The translations under genes and the position numbers were made by a program. A model generated the notes under the pieces. It saw only the letters and a program-made list of their open reading frames with translations. It searched no databases and was not told the DNA's origin. DNA of 64,000 nt from Arthrobacter cupressi (GTDB lineage Bacteria > Actinomycetota > Actinomycetes > Actinomycetales > Micrococcaceae). The stretch lies in assembly GCF_900099975.1 (NCBI RefSeq), contig NZ_FNEI01000009.1, positions 111,589 to 175,588 of the forward strand. The letters are read 5' to 3'. Shown here piece by piece: positions 17,062 to 25,361 of this stretch; position 1 is the stretch's first letter; the number at the start of each line of letters is the position of its first letter.

Positions 17062-18504
17062 TCACGAGGCCACTTCGCGACGGAAAAGGTCTTCCTCTGT
17101 TTCGCCACGGAGGATTAGCCGCGCCTGGCCCTGCGATACGGCAACTACCGGGGGGCGTGGTGTGTAGTTGTAATTGCTGCCAAGCACCCAGCAGTAGGCT
17201 CCCGTTCCGGGCACCGCGAGCAGATCACCGGCTACAAGATCTGCTGGCAAGTAGGCGTCCTTGACGACGATGTCACCGCTTTCGCAGTGTTTTCCGACCA
17301 CCCTCGACAACACGCTCGGTGCCTCTGAACGGCGGGACGCCAGCGCAGCGGTGTACGTTGCGCCATACAGCACCGGGCGGGGATTATCACTCATGCCTCC
17401 GTCAACGGAGACGTACCGGCGCTCGGAGATGTCTTCACCGTGTTGAACATTGATGGTCTTCAAAGTGCCCACCGTGTACAAGGTGAACGTCGAACTTCCC
17501 ACGATCGCCCGTCCCGGCTCGATGGAAATCCGGGGGACATCGATTCCCAGGCGGGCACAGGTGGCACCCACGACGTCAGCCATGGCCGCCGCGAGCTCCG
17601 CAGGTTCCTTGGGTTGGTCCAAGTCGGTGTAGGCGATGCCATATCCGCCGCCTAGGTCCAGCTCCTTCAGCGACACGCCGTGAAGATCGCGGATCGAGGC
17701 GATAAAGGTCAGCAGTTTCTCGGCAGCAAGCGCGAAACCTTCGGCGGAGAATATTTGGGAGCCAATGTGGCAATGAACGCCGAGGAGCTCCAGGCTGGGG
17801 TGCCCCAGAGCCGCGCCGACGGCCCGTTCTGCTGTGGAGCGCTCGCCGTGCACCGCGGTCATGGACAGGCCAAACTTCTGGTCTTCATGGGCGGTGGCAA
17901 TGAATTCATGGGTTTCGGCGTGAATGCCAGGCGTGAGTCGGAGAAGGACCGGGGCGCGGAGCTGTCGCATCCCTGCGATAGCCGCGACGCGTTCAAGCTC
18001 CTGGAGGCTGTCGACGACAATGCGCCCAACACTCATGTCGAGGGCCCGGTTTATCTCCGCATCCGATTTGTTGTTGCCATGAAGACCCAGTTTGGGTCCT
18101 TCGATTCCCGCCCGGGCAGCCAAGGCCAGCTCACCGCCGGAACAGGTGTCAAGGCGCAGGCCTTCTTCCTGAACCCATTTGGCTACTTCCACGCACAAGA
18201 ATGACTTACCGGCATAGTAGACATCGACGCCGCCGCAAAGCGGCGCGAATGCTGCGTTGAATGCATCCCGGAATGCCCGGGCACGGTTCCGGAAGTGATC
18301 CTCTGAGAGGATATATGCGGGTGTTCCGAATCGATGAGCAAGGTCCGAAACTTTCACGCCGTCGATGGCAAGTTCGCCCTCCTCCGTCCGGGAAGCTCCT
18401 TGAGGCCAGACCGACGGATTCAGATGATTCGGGTCATCCGGGACGGCAAGCCACGCTGGGGCAATCGGAGACTCCAGCTGTGCGGTGTTTTCATGCGTCG
18501 ACAT
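17062..18504 (-). CDS. lysA: Diaminopimelate decarboxylase
   Basis: 480 residues of the fold-type III PLP decarboxylases. It converts meso-DAP to L-lysine. Seen are VYYAGKSFL with the PLP lysine near position 100, HCHIGSQ, a glycine-rich DLGGGYGI phosphate site, SIEPGRAIV, and CESGD (substrate-binding Cys/Glu) near the end followed by GAYC. The ATG at 18504 is chosen; a TTG reading upstream at 18576 adds residues with no family character. It is the first gene of a lysA-dapF-dapC operon reading away from the glycine riboswitch region. In Arthrobacter-type genomes the housekeeping lysA usually sits beside argS and hom, so this one is likely an additional copy. That point rests on recalled gene order. 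Confidence 0.92.
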   Translation of the reverse strand: MSTHENTAQLESPIAPAWLAVPDDPNHLNPSVWPQGASRTEEGELAIDGVKVSDLAHRFGTPAYILSEDHFRNRARAFRDAFNAAFAPLCGGVDVYYAGKSFLCVEVAKWVQEEGLRLDTCSGGELALAARAGIEGPKLGLHGNNKSDAEINRALDMSVGRIVVDSLQELERVAAIAGMRQLRAPVLLRLTPGIHAETHEFIATAHEDQKFGLSMTAVHGERSTAERAVGAALGHPSLELLGVHCHIGSQIFSAEGFALAAEKLLTFIASIRDLHGVSLKELDLGGGYGIAYTDLDQPKEPAELAAAMADVVGATCARLGIDVPRISIEPGRAIVGSSTFTLYTVGTLKTINVQHGEDISERRYVSVDGGMSDNPRPVLYGATYTAALASRRSEAPSVLSRVVGKHCESGDIVVKDAYLPADLVAGDLLAVPGTGAYCWVLGSNYNYTPRPPVVAVSQGQARLILRGETEEDLFRREVAS

Positions 18505-18905
18505 AACTTGTTCAGGGCCTCGCTCTGGGGATTTTTTCGCTGGTTGGCGTGCAAGCGACCAGGGAACATTCGGCAATCAGGTGAGAGCCAGTACAGCAAG
18601 CACCGACGCCCTGATCAATGTGCTTAGGTCAACGGGATGATGCACAAGATATAGAAAAGCTAAAGCTGCGACGGCACCCGGCCCGGGCACCGCAGGGGGC
18701 GCCGGCCGCACCGCCATGCGCCAGCCCGCGTGATTCCCGTCGTTTCGAGCCGGAACGACCCAAGCCCGTTAACGCCACCGGTCCGAAATCGTTTCGCAGT
18801 TCGGCCACCGGTACCCGCAGGGCTGTCCGTGCCACGGCTTGCGTGCCTTTTGTTTCTCATTTACGGTGTGAACCGAATCACCACAATTTCACCAGCCTTT
18901 AGAGC
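18505..18905. promoter_or_regulatory. Divergent intergenic region between lysA and the glycine riboswitch
   Basis: About 400 bases without a supportable gene. The region must contain the lysA promoter (minus strand) and the promoter of the riboswitch transcript (plus strand). It holds GC-rich inverted segments around 18670-18720. I looked for the lysine riboswitch consensus on the lysA side and did not find it. Confidence 0.45.
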
Positions 18906-19105
18906 CGTGGCGGGAGAGTCCTCCCTTACCAATCACAGGGCAGGCGCCGTAGGAGCAAATCCTCCCCAGGAATCTCTCAGGCAAATGCACCGCTGCTGCA
19001 AGGCAACCTCTGGAAAGCAGCCCAGGCTCCTGGGCTCACCGACGGTGCAAGCGGATCACCTAGGCCGCGGAAACTCTCAGGTCCATGACAGAGCGGGGAG
19101 GAACC
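18906..19105 (+). promoter_or_regulatory. Tandem glycine riboswitch
   Basis: The sequence follows the two-aptamer glycine riboswitch. The first aptamer contains CGGGAGAGTCCTCCC, GGCGCCGTAGGAGCAAAT, GGAATCTCTCAGGCAAA and CTCTGGAAAGCAGC. After a short linker the second contains CACCGACGGTGCAAGC, GGAAACTCTCAGG and CATGACAGAGCGGGGAGG. These are the conserved cores of both aptamers in the right order and spacing (total about 200 nt). It reads toward the MTHFR-like gene on the plus strand, 344 nt away. Established knowledge: such switches usually turn genes on when glycine is abundant. Which genes follow is unusual here. Confidence 0.92.
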
Positions 19106-19448
19106 CAACCGGGCCATGCGTACAGCAGGCTACTCACCTTGGAGTTCCTCTTGTTTGACCAACTCACACCTCCGTCCAAAGCCCCCTGGTCGCCCGGAGA
19201 TCCAAGGCCGGCGACCTGCCGAAGAATACAGGCGATAAGCGCGGTCACCTTCAGCTGTACCCGTTTTCTGACTGCGGTTGGCACTGCCGCCAGATAGCGG
19301 GGCGGAGGTTCACCAGAGCCTCCATTGAGGCCGGTGCCTGTAGCGGATGCAGACACCGGCCTCGCCCTTCCCGAACCTGCAAACATTCGAAACCACTGGT
19401 AAGGACGCCGGCCAAACACCTCAAGACGTCCGCCGAAAGGATCCTCCG
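19106..19448 (+). promoter_or_regulatory. Leader/expression platform downstream of the riboswitch
   Basis: 343 bases between the second aptamer and the first gene, long for an expression platform. They hold a perfect 10-bp hairpin (GAGGCCGGTG at 19327-19336 with CACCGGCCTC at 19354-19363) and a GGAGG/CCTCC pairing just before it. The hairpin lacks a T run, so control could be by Rho or on translation. No open frame with a ribosome site is evident. Confidence 0.5.
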
Positions 19449-20234
19449 TTGGAGAACCTGCGTTTTAAGATTGCGCCGTCGCTGGATGCCGAAGACTTTG
19501 TCAAGCGCTGGCTGCCGTCAGGCGCCGAACTAACTGTCTCCTGCCTTCCCGGACTCGGCGTGGGCCGCACCCTGGCCACAGCAGCGTCGTTGTCCCAGCA
19601 AGGACATCACGTCATCCCGCACCTTCCCGCCCGCATGATCCCAAGCACAGCCTTCCTGCGTAAGGCGCTGAAATGGCTCGCACGGGCTGACATTGGAAGA
19701 GTCTTGGTCATGGCAGGAGACGGCCCGCAGGATGGACCCTACGGTGAATCCCTGCCCTTGATGGAAGACATAGCACAGTTCACCAGCGGAGAATTCAGGC
19801 TTGGTGTTCTGGGCCATCCCGAACCGCACCCTTACGCCCGGGAGCAGGTTCTCTACCACGCTCTTATCGCGAAGCAACACCTGGCCTCGGAGCTGACAAC
19901 CCAGCTCTGCTTCGATCCGAACATAGTCAACCGCTACCTGCGGCGCCTGCGCAGCGACGGTGTCGAGCTCCCGGTATGGATAAGCGCGCCGACTGGCCTG
20001 CCACAAGCCGACATAGGAATCGCTACCGCAACGCTGGGACTAGGGCCCTCCGTCAGAAGAATCACCCGTCCAGGCCCTCTGGGGAGGCAGTTCTTCAAGA
20101 CGGGCAACTTTGATCTGGACATTTTCGAAAAACAACTCACAACAGACGTTGCAGGCTTCCACATCAATACGTTCAACAGACCTCCCGGCACCAATCCAAC
20201 GCCGGAACCCCAGCGACTAGGAGCAACACCATGA
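19449..20234 (+). CDS. Methylenetetrahydrofolate reductase-like protein
   Basis: 261 residues with a short MTHFR-type TIM barrel. MTHFR signatures survive in order: a [11 protein letters not shown] strand (HxxxR-like), [19 protein letters not shown] (usual GvaGYPEgHp), an [16 protein letters not shown] segment equivalent to the GAdfiiTQlfFD strand, and GFHINTFN near the end. It may reduce 5,10-methylene-THF or act on a related C1-folate. The start is TTG at 19449 with AAAGGA 8 nt upstream; no ATG fits. It is the first gene of the glycine-riboswitch operon and overlaps pdxS by 4 nt. It is shorter than typical MetF (about 290), so it may be a divergent catabolic form like those in sarcosine or dimethylglycine gene clusters. 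Confidence 0.8.
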   Translation: MENLRFKIAPSLDAEDFVKRWLPSGAELTVSCLPGLGVGRTLATAASLSQQGHHVIPHLPARMIPSTAFLRKALKWLARADIGRVLVMAGDGPQDGPYGESLPLMEDIAQFTSGEFRLGVLGHPEPHPYAREQVLYHALIAKQHLASELTTQLCFDPNIVNRYLRRLRSDGVELPVWISAPTGLPQADIGIATATLGLGPSVRRITRPGPLGRQFFKTGNFDLDIFEKQLTTDVAGFHINTFNRPPGTNPTPEPQRLGATP

Positions 20235-21133
20235 AGCAAAGCCCAAACGATCCGACCACGGGCAGCAGCCGCGTTAAGCGAGGCATGGCTGAGATGCTCA
20301 AGGGCGGCGTCATCATGGACGTTGTCAACGTCGAGCAGGCCCGCATCGCCGAAGATGCCGGTGCCGTGGCCGTCATGGCCCTCGAGCGTGTTCCCGCTGA
20401 CATCCGCGCCCAGGGCGGCGTGTCCCGCATGTCCGATCCGGACATGATCGATCAGATCATCGAAGCCGTGTCCATCCCGGTGATGGCCAAGGCCCGCATC
20501 GGCCACTTCGTCGAAGCCCAGGTGCTGCAGTCCCTGGGGGTCGACTACATCGACGAGTCCGAGGTCCTCACCCCGGCCGACTACATCAACCACATCGACA
20601 AGTGGAACTTCACCGTTCCCTTCGTCTGCGGTGCCACCAACCTCGGAGAGGCCCTGCGCCGCATCAACGAGGGCGCGGCCATGATCCGCTCCAAGGGCGA
20701 AGCCGGCACCGGCGACGTCTCCAACGCCACGGGCCACATGCGCCAGATCCGCGCCGAGATCGCCAAGCTCTCGGCCCTGCCCGAGGACGAACTGTACGTT
20801 GCCGCCAAGGAACTGCAGGCACCGTACGAACTGGTCAAGGAAGTCGCCGCCACCGGCAAGCTCCCGGTGGTGCTCTTCACCGCCGGCGGCATCGCCACCC
20901 CGGCCGACGCCGCGATGATGATGCAGCTGGGCGCGGACGGCGTGTTCGTCGGCTCGGGCATCTTCAAGTCCGGCAACCCGGCCCAGCGCGCGGCCGCCGT
21001 CGTGAAGGCCGCCACCTTCTACGACGACCCGGACGTCATCGCCAAGGTCTCCCGCGGCCTGGGCGAAGCCATGGTGGGCATCAACGTCGACGAGATCCCG
21101 CAGCCGCACCGCCTCGCAGAACGCGGCTGGTAA
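20231..21133 (+). CDS. pdxS: Pyridoxal 5'-phosphate synthase subunit PdxS
   Basis: 300 residues, nearly colinear with PdxS, the lyase subunit that builds PLP from ribose 5-phosphate, glyceraldehyde 3-phosphate and ammonia. Seen are [27 protein letters not shown], the catalytic lysine in [29 protein letters not shown] with the second lysine region, and GSGIFKS. The ATG overlaps the MTHFR-like stop (ATGA). The glutaminase partner pdxT, which normally follows pdxS, is absent; a small unknown gene occupies its place. Since several PLP enzymes (aminotransferase, threonine-aldolase-like, DapC, LysA) lie in this region, local cofactor supply is a reasonable inference. It is probably a second copy. 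Confidence 0.93.
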   Translation: MKQSPNDPTTGSSRVKRGMAEMLKGGVIMDVVNVEQARIAEDAGAVAVMALERVPADIRAQGGVSRMSDPDMIDQIIEAVSIPVMAKARIGHFVEAQVLQSLGVDYIDESEVLTPADYINHIDKWNFTVPFVCGATNLGEALRRINEGAAMIRSKGEAGTGDVSNATGHMRQIRAEIAKLSALPEDELYVAAKELQAPYELVKEVAATGKLPVVLFTAGGIATPADAAMMMQLGADGVFVGSGIFKSGNPAQRAAAVVKAATFYDDPDVIAKVSRGLGEAMVGINVDEIPQPHRLAERGW

Positions 21134-21405
21134 TGGCGACGAGGACATTGGAAAAACCTGAGGCCCTCGGAGCAGCGGGGACCGCAGGTCCCGCGCTTCC
21201 AAGCGACCGATGGAAGCGGCAACTGGACGTAGGCCAATCCATTATAGTTCAGCGCTGCGGCGAAACGAAACAGGCCGGGAAGATCGACCTGCTCAACTAC
21301 CACGCCACAGTTTTCTGGGTAGTGCTGGACGGAGGCCTCGGCCGCATAGCAGTTTACGACGATGGATGCACCAGAGTCTGGCTACCCGGGGTTCAGCAAC
21401 CGTGA
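21133..21405 (+). CDS. Hypothetical 90-aa protein coupled to pdxS
   Basis: A 90-residue frame whose ATG shares one base with the pdxS stop (TAATG), indicating translational coupling. After an Ala/Pro-rich first 25 residues, a compact beta-rich stretch follows (DVGQSIIVQRCGET, AGKIDLLNYHATVFWVVLDGGLGRIAVYDDGCTRVWLPG), suggestive of a small SH3-like barrel with conserved-looking Cys, His and Trp. There is no similarity to the glutaminase PdxT, which is about 200 residues with a Cys-His-Glu triad. I do not recognise the family. It might modulate PdxS or the following enzymes. Confidence 0.6.
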   Translation: MATRTLEKPEALGAAGTAGPALPSDRWKRQLDVGQSIIVQRCGETKQAGKIDLLNYHATVFWVVLDGGLGRIAVYDDGCTRVWLPGVQQP

Positions 21406-21629
21406 ACTATCACGTGCAGGCACACCCCTGGTACCGAACATGGCCTGTTGGGCGCAGCGGCATCGGACCCCTCCACCACTAAGGCCGCAGCCTCCCGAGA
21501 CGTTTCGGTTGTCATCACCCGCGCCCGAGCGAAGCCACCGTCGGCACCAGCTCGACGCGATCCCCCAGCCTCGCACCGCAGGCCGCCGCGGAAAACATCC
21601 ACACCCACCAATACGAGAAAAGGACCACC

Positions 21630-22826
21630 ATGCAGAGACTCGCGAACCGGCTCGAACGCCTGGGCACCGAAACCGCCTTCAGCGTCGCCCAAGCCGCCGC
21701 CGCCTGGAAGGCCAAGGGGAACCTCGTGTACCCCTTCCACCTGGGCGATATCAACATCCCCACCGCCGCGAACATCGTGGAAGCGATGAACAAGGCGATC
21801 GCCGACGGCTACACGGGCTACTGCCCGGGCCCGGGCATCCCGCAGCTGCGCGAAGCCCTTGCCGAGGACATCGGTTCCCGCCGTGGCATCGAGTTCTCCC
21901 CCGAGAACGTGGTGGTGATGACCGGCGGCAAGCCCGTCATCACGAAGTTCCTGCAGGCGGTCATGAACCCGGGCCAGGAAGTGCTCTACCCCAACCCGGG
22001 CTTCCCGATCTACGAATCGCAGATCGAGTACCTGGGCGGCACGGCCGTGCCGTACCGCTACGTGCCCACGAGCACTGGGTTCGCGATCGACCTGGACCAG
22101 GTCCGCGCCTCGATCACCCCGAATACCACTGCGATTATCTACAACGACCTGCAGAACCCGATTTCGGCCGAGTCCACCGCGGCCGAGCGTGAGGCCATCG
22201 CCCAGCTCGCGATCGAACACGACCTCTGGGTACTTTCGGACGAGGCGTACTTTGAGACCCGTTACGAAGGCGTTTCGAGCTCGATCGTGTCGCTGCCGGG
22301 CATGGCGGAACGTACCGTCATCCTTTACACCTTCAGCAAGAAGTTCGCCATGACCGGCTCGCGCCTGGGCTGCGCCGTCGCCCCGTTGGAGATCGCCCAG
22401 GTGCTGAGCAAGCTCAACACCAACGATGAGTCCTGCACGACGCATTACGTGCAGTGGGCCGGCATCGAAGCCCTCCGCGGCCCCCAGGATTCCGTGCAGC
22501 AGATGCTGGACGTCCTGCAGAAGCGCCGCGACACCGCCTGCGAACTCGTCAACGCCATCCCCGGCGTGCACGTGGCCGTACCGCAGTCCACGTTCTACCT
22601 CTTCCCCGACGTCACCGAGGCCATGGAGCGCATGGGCTACACGGCAGTGGGCGACTTCGCCACCGCGGCCCTGCACAACACCGGCGTCTCCTTCTGCACC
22701 CGCGAGCACTTCGGCCGGCGCCTGCCCGGCGAGGAACGGCAGTACATCCGGCTCGCCTACTCGGGCATCGAAGCGGCTGACATCCGCGACGGCCTCGGCC
22801 GCCTGCGCGAATGGATCGAAGCATGA
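21630..22826 (+). CDS. Class I PLP-dependent aminotransferase
   Basis: 398 residues of fold-type I, subgroup alpha. Seen are GYTGYCPGPGIPQLREAL, VVMTGGKPVITKFLQ, YPNPGFPIYES, the NDLQNPIS segment (usually NNPxNPTG), SDEAYFETRY, the PLP lysine in LYTFSKKFAMTGSRLG and a C-terminal IRLAYSG with the carboxylate-binding Arg. The altered NDLQNPIS motif is a diagnostic oddity. An AAAGGA ribosome site precedes the ATG. It lies 224 nt after the small pdxS-linked gene, and its stop overlaps the hydroxyacid dehydrogenase start. A pair of aminotransferase and hydroxyacid dehydrogenase would turn an amino acid into a 2-hydroxyacid through the 2-oxoacid, for example serine to glycerate or glycine to glycolate; inference. 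Confidence 0.9.
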   Translation: MQRLANRLERLGTETAFSVAQAAAAWKAKGNLVYPFHLGDINIPTAANIVEAMNKAIADGYTGYCPGPGIPQLREALAEDIGSRRGIEFSPENVVVMTGGKPVITKFLQAVMNPGQEVLYPNPGFPIYESQIEYLGGTAVPYRYVPTSTGFAIDLDQVRASITPNTTAIIYNDLQNPISAESTAAEREAIAQLAIEHDLWVLSDEAYFETRYEGVSSSIVSLPGMAERTVILYTFSKKFAMTGSRLGCAVAPLEIAQVLSKLNTNDESCTTHYVQWAGIEALRGPQDSVQQMLDVLQKRRDTACELVNAIPGVHVAVPQSTFYLFPDVTEAMERMGYTAVGDFATAALHNTGVSFCTREHFGRRLPGEERQYIRLAYSGIEAADIRDGLGRLREWIEA

Positions 22827-23785
22827 GCCGCGTCGTCGTCACGGGGCGGGTTCCCGAGGCCGCACTCGAAAAACTCCGCGCCGAACACGAGGTCGACGCC
22901 TGGACCGGCACCGAATCGATCGGCCGCGAGGAACTCCTGGCCCGCGTGGCCGGAGCCGACGCGATCGTCAGCCTGCTCACGGAACGCATCGATGACGAAC
23001 TGCTCGACGCAGCCGGACCGCAGCTCAAGGTCGTCTCCAACGTCGCCGTCGGCTATGACAACATCGACGTGCCGGCCTGCACCGGGCGCGGGATCACCGC
23101 CACGAACACCCCGGGCGTGCTGACCGAAGCCACCGCCGACATCGCGTTCGGGCTCATCCTCATGGCCACCCGCCGCCTCGGCGAGGGCGAACGGCTCATC
23201 CGCGCCGGCCAGTCCTGGAAGTGGGGCATGTTCTTCCTGCTCGGCTCCAGCCTGCAGGGCAAGACCCTCGGCGTCGTGGGCATGGGCGGCATCGGCCAGG
23301 CCACCGCCCGCCGGGCCAAGGCCTTCGGCATGGAGATCGTGTACCAGTCGCGCAGCGAAATCGACCCCGCGATCGCCGCGGAACTCGGCGCCCGCCGGGT
23401 CGAACTGGACGAACTGCTGGCTGTGTCCGATGTCGTGTCCCTGCACTGCCCCTACGGGCCGAACACCCACCACCTGATCGGTCCCGAAGAACTCGCAGCG
23501 ATGAAGGACACCGCGTACCTGGTGAACACCGCCCGCGGACCCATCGTCGATGAAGCCGCCCTCGCCACGGCACTGCGCACCGGCGTCATTGCCGGCGCCG
23601 GCCTGGACGTCTTCGAGAAGGAACCGCAGGTCTACCCGGAACTGCTCGAGCTCGAGAACGTCGTCCTCGTGCCGCACCTGGGCTCGGCCACCGTCGAAAC
23701 CCGCACCGCCATGGCCGTGCTTGCCGCCGACAACACCCTCGCCGTCCTCCGCGGCGAACAGCCGCCGAGGCCGATCGGTCAATGA
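22823..23785 (+). CDS. D-2-hydroxyacid dehydrogenase, glyoxylate/hydroxypyruvate-reductase-like
   Basis: 320 residues. The substrate domain carries VVSNVAVGYDNIDV and NTPGVLTEATADIAFGL; the NAD(P) domain has LGVVGMGGIGQATARRAKAFG. Catalytic Arg (NTARGPIVDE), Glu (DVFEKEP) and His (VPHLGSAT) are all present, in the arrangement of glyoxylate/hydroxypyruvate reductases (GyaR/GhrB type). The ATG at 22823 overlaps the aminotransferase stop by 4 nt (ATGA), so the two enzymes are made together. Following the dinucleotide motif comes YQSRSEID, where Arg suggests NADPH use. A hairpin terminator follows directly. Confidence 0.9.
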   Translation: MSRVVVTGRVPEAALEKLRAEHEVDAWTGTESIGREELLARVAGADAIVSLLTERIDDELLDAAGPQLKVVSNVAVGYDNIDVPACTGRGITATNTPGVLTEATADIAFGLILMATRRLGEGERLIRAGQSWKWGMFFLLGSSLQGKTLGVVGMGGIGQATARRAKAFGMEIVYQSRSEIDPAIAAELGARRVELDELLAVSDVVSLHCPYGPNTHHLIGPEELAAMKDTAYLVNTARGPIVDEAALATALRTGVIAGAGLDVFEKEPQVYPELLELENVVLVPHLGSATVETRTAMAVLAADNTLAVLRGEQPPRPIGQ

Positions 23786-23788
23786 GCA

Positions 23789-23816
23789 GTGGCGGGTGGA
23801 CTTTTCCACCCGCCAC
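23789..23816 (+). terminator. Terminator hairpin ending the riboswitch operon
   Basis: GTGGCGGGTGGA pairs perfectly over 12 bp with TCCACCCGCCAC around a CTTT loop, three bases after the hydroxyacid dehydrogenase stop. It closes the operon that starts with the glycine riboswitch. Confidence 0.85.
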
Positions 23817-23865
23817 CCTCCACTAGCTGTTTCCGCCCCCGGTTGCTCCGACCTCCGGGCCGGGG

Positions 23866-24046
23866 TGGCTTTCCGATTGGCTTCGAGTGCCGGGTCAATC
23901 ACATCACCGACGAGATAGAAGTTCTGGCTCTCCGCAGCAGGCCAATACTTAGGCCAGCTCCAGGTCAGGGCCTGATAGATGGTCGGGAACTCGCCGTAGG
24001 TTCCGAATCCGCAAGGCAGCAGAAGCTCACCGGGCCGTCCGCCCAA
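23866..24046 (-). pseudogene. Possible remnant of a LOG-family (lysine decarboxylase-like) gene
   Basis: A minus-strand stretch reads GELLLPCGFGTYGEFPTIYQ and then ALTWSW and NFYLVGDVIDPAL. This parallels the LOG-family core (PGGxGTxxE, then a TW/Q segment, then a NxxGYYDPLL-like strand), but the first PGG is PCG and the spacing is loose. No start, upstream domain or intact end is present, so it would be a short gene fragment at the border of the accessory region. The similarity is weak and could be chance. Confidence 0.3.
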
Positions 24047-24062
24047 GCGTCCCTGGCTTCCT

Positions 24063-25361
24063 TCAAGCGGCCTTGACGATGGGCAGCTCGGCCCATTCGG
24101 TGGTGTAGCGAGGGCTGAGCATTTCGCGTTTCATGGACCAGTCCGGGCCGCCTTTGAGGCCGGCGACACCCAGGCCTATAGATTCGCGTCCGTACTTCTT
24201 CGCGACTTCCTCGATCAGAGGGCCAATGTGCCGCTCCTCGTGAGCGTTCTCGAACAACTGCAGAGGCGGCTGGTTGCCGGAGGGGCGCAGGTCCGTCACC
24301 ATGATCCCGGCGCGGACGTATTTCAGGCCCTCGTATATCCGGGGCACCAGGGCATGCGCGGCCCTGCTCAGGATCACCGGGTCGGCGGTGGGCATCGGCA
24401 ACGGCACCACCACGGACGGGTAAGACGTGTCCGCGGGGTTGGAGTACGAGGTGGCTGCAAAGGCAGTCAGGACCTTGGCCTGGAGCCGGTGCTTAGCAAG
24501 GCGGGCGCTTGCCTGCTGGGCGTACACGCTCATGACCTGCCGCATAGCCCCGGCGGTGCGGATCGGAGTGGAGAAGGAGCGGGAAAAAATCAGCTGGTCC
24601 CGGCCGACGCGTTCTTCCTCCATAGGGATGCACGGGGTGCCCTGCAGTTCCAGGACGGTGCGCATCATGACCACGGAGAACTTGTCCCGCATCCTGATCG
24701 GGTCGGCCCGGGCGAGGTCCATGATCGAGTAGATGCCAATAGCGGCCAGCCTCTTGCTCAGCCGGGTAGCGACACCCCAGATTTCGTTCACGGGAAGGCG
24801 TGCCATCAATGCCTCGCGCTCGGCGACCGGAACGGATTCCCAGCGGCACACTCCCCCGAAGGCCTTGTTTTTCTTCGCCCATTTGTTGGCCAGTTTCGCC
24901 AGGGTTTTGGTGGGGGCGATCCCGACACAGACGGGCACGCCGACATGGCTGCGGCAGGCTTCCCTCATGGCCCGGCCCAGAGCTAAAAGGTCCCCGCCGT
25001 CGCCTTTGACACCGAGGAAACATTCGTCGATCGAGTAGACCTCCTGCCAGGCCGAGTAACGGGCCAGCAGTTCCATGACCCGGGCGCTGATCGACCCGTA
25101 GAGCTCGTAGTTGCTGGACCTGGCTTGCAGGCCCCATTCCCTCACCCGGGGCGCGAGCTTGAACCATGGCTCCCCCAGAACGATCCCCAGAGCTTTGGCC
25201 TCGTCGCTGCGGGTCACGGCGCAGCCGTCATTGTTGCTCAGCACGACCACGGGCCGGCCCTCCAGCGACGGGTCGAAGATCCGCTCCGCCGACGCATAAA
25301 AGCAGTTGACGTCCACGTGGGCGATCTCCTGCGTGCGGGGCATCGTGGCCGGTTTAGACAT
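24063..25361 (-). CDS. umuC: Y-family DNA polymerase V catalytic subunit, UmuC-like
   Basis: 432 residues. The catalytic metal site appears as AHVDVNCFYASAER (Asp17) and YSIDECFLGV (Asp/Glu near 120), with VVVLSNNDGCAVTRSDEAKALG between them and a helix-hairpin-helix-like region after PVNEIWGVATRLSKRLAAIGI. This is a UmuC-type translesion polymerase used in the SOS response. The ATG at 25361 overlaps the umuD stop by 8 nt, the standard umuDC arrangement. No other reading problem is seen. Such cassettes often sit on plasmids or islands, in keeping with the accessory surroundings. Confidence 0.92.
   Translation of the reverse strand: MSKPATMPRTQEIAHVDVNCFYASAERIFDPSLEGRPVVVLSNNDGCAVTRSDEAKALGIVLGEPWFKLAPRVREWGLQARSSNYELYGSISARVMELLARYSAWQEVYSIDECFLGVKGDGGDLLALGRAMREACRSHVGVPVCVGIAPTKTLAKLANKWAKKNKAFGGVCRWESVPVAEREALMARLPVNEIWGVATRLSKRLAAIGIYSIMDLARADPIRMRDKFSVVMMRTVLELQGTPCIPMEEERVGRDQLIFSRSFSTPIRTAGAMRQVMSVYAQQASARLAKHRLQAKVLTAFAATSYSNPADTSYPSVVVPLPMPTADPVILSRAAHALVPRIYEGLKYVRAGIMVTDLRPSGNQPPLQLFENAHEERHIGPLIEEVAKKYGRESIGLGVAGLKGGPDWSMKREMLSPRYTTEWAELPIVKAA

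Noticed and set aside
18505..18576. 24-residue N-terminal extension of LysA from an upstream TTG
   Set aside because: The extra residues have no family character, and the ATG at 18504 begins where DAP decarboxylases do.
18505..18640. Lysine riboswitch in front of lysA
   Set aside because: The conserved lysine-aptamer stretches are not visible on the minus strand; only the glycine switch on the other side is readable.
19085..19297. Open frame starting at the ATG of CATGACAGAG within the leader
   Set aside because: The ATG is part of the second glycine aptamer core and lacks a ribosome site; the frame shows no coding character.
21448..21629. Small coding frame between the 90-aa gene and the aminotransferase
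   Set aside because: Candidate frames lack ribosome sites and overlap the aminotransferase start; I treat the 224 bases as untranslated spacer.
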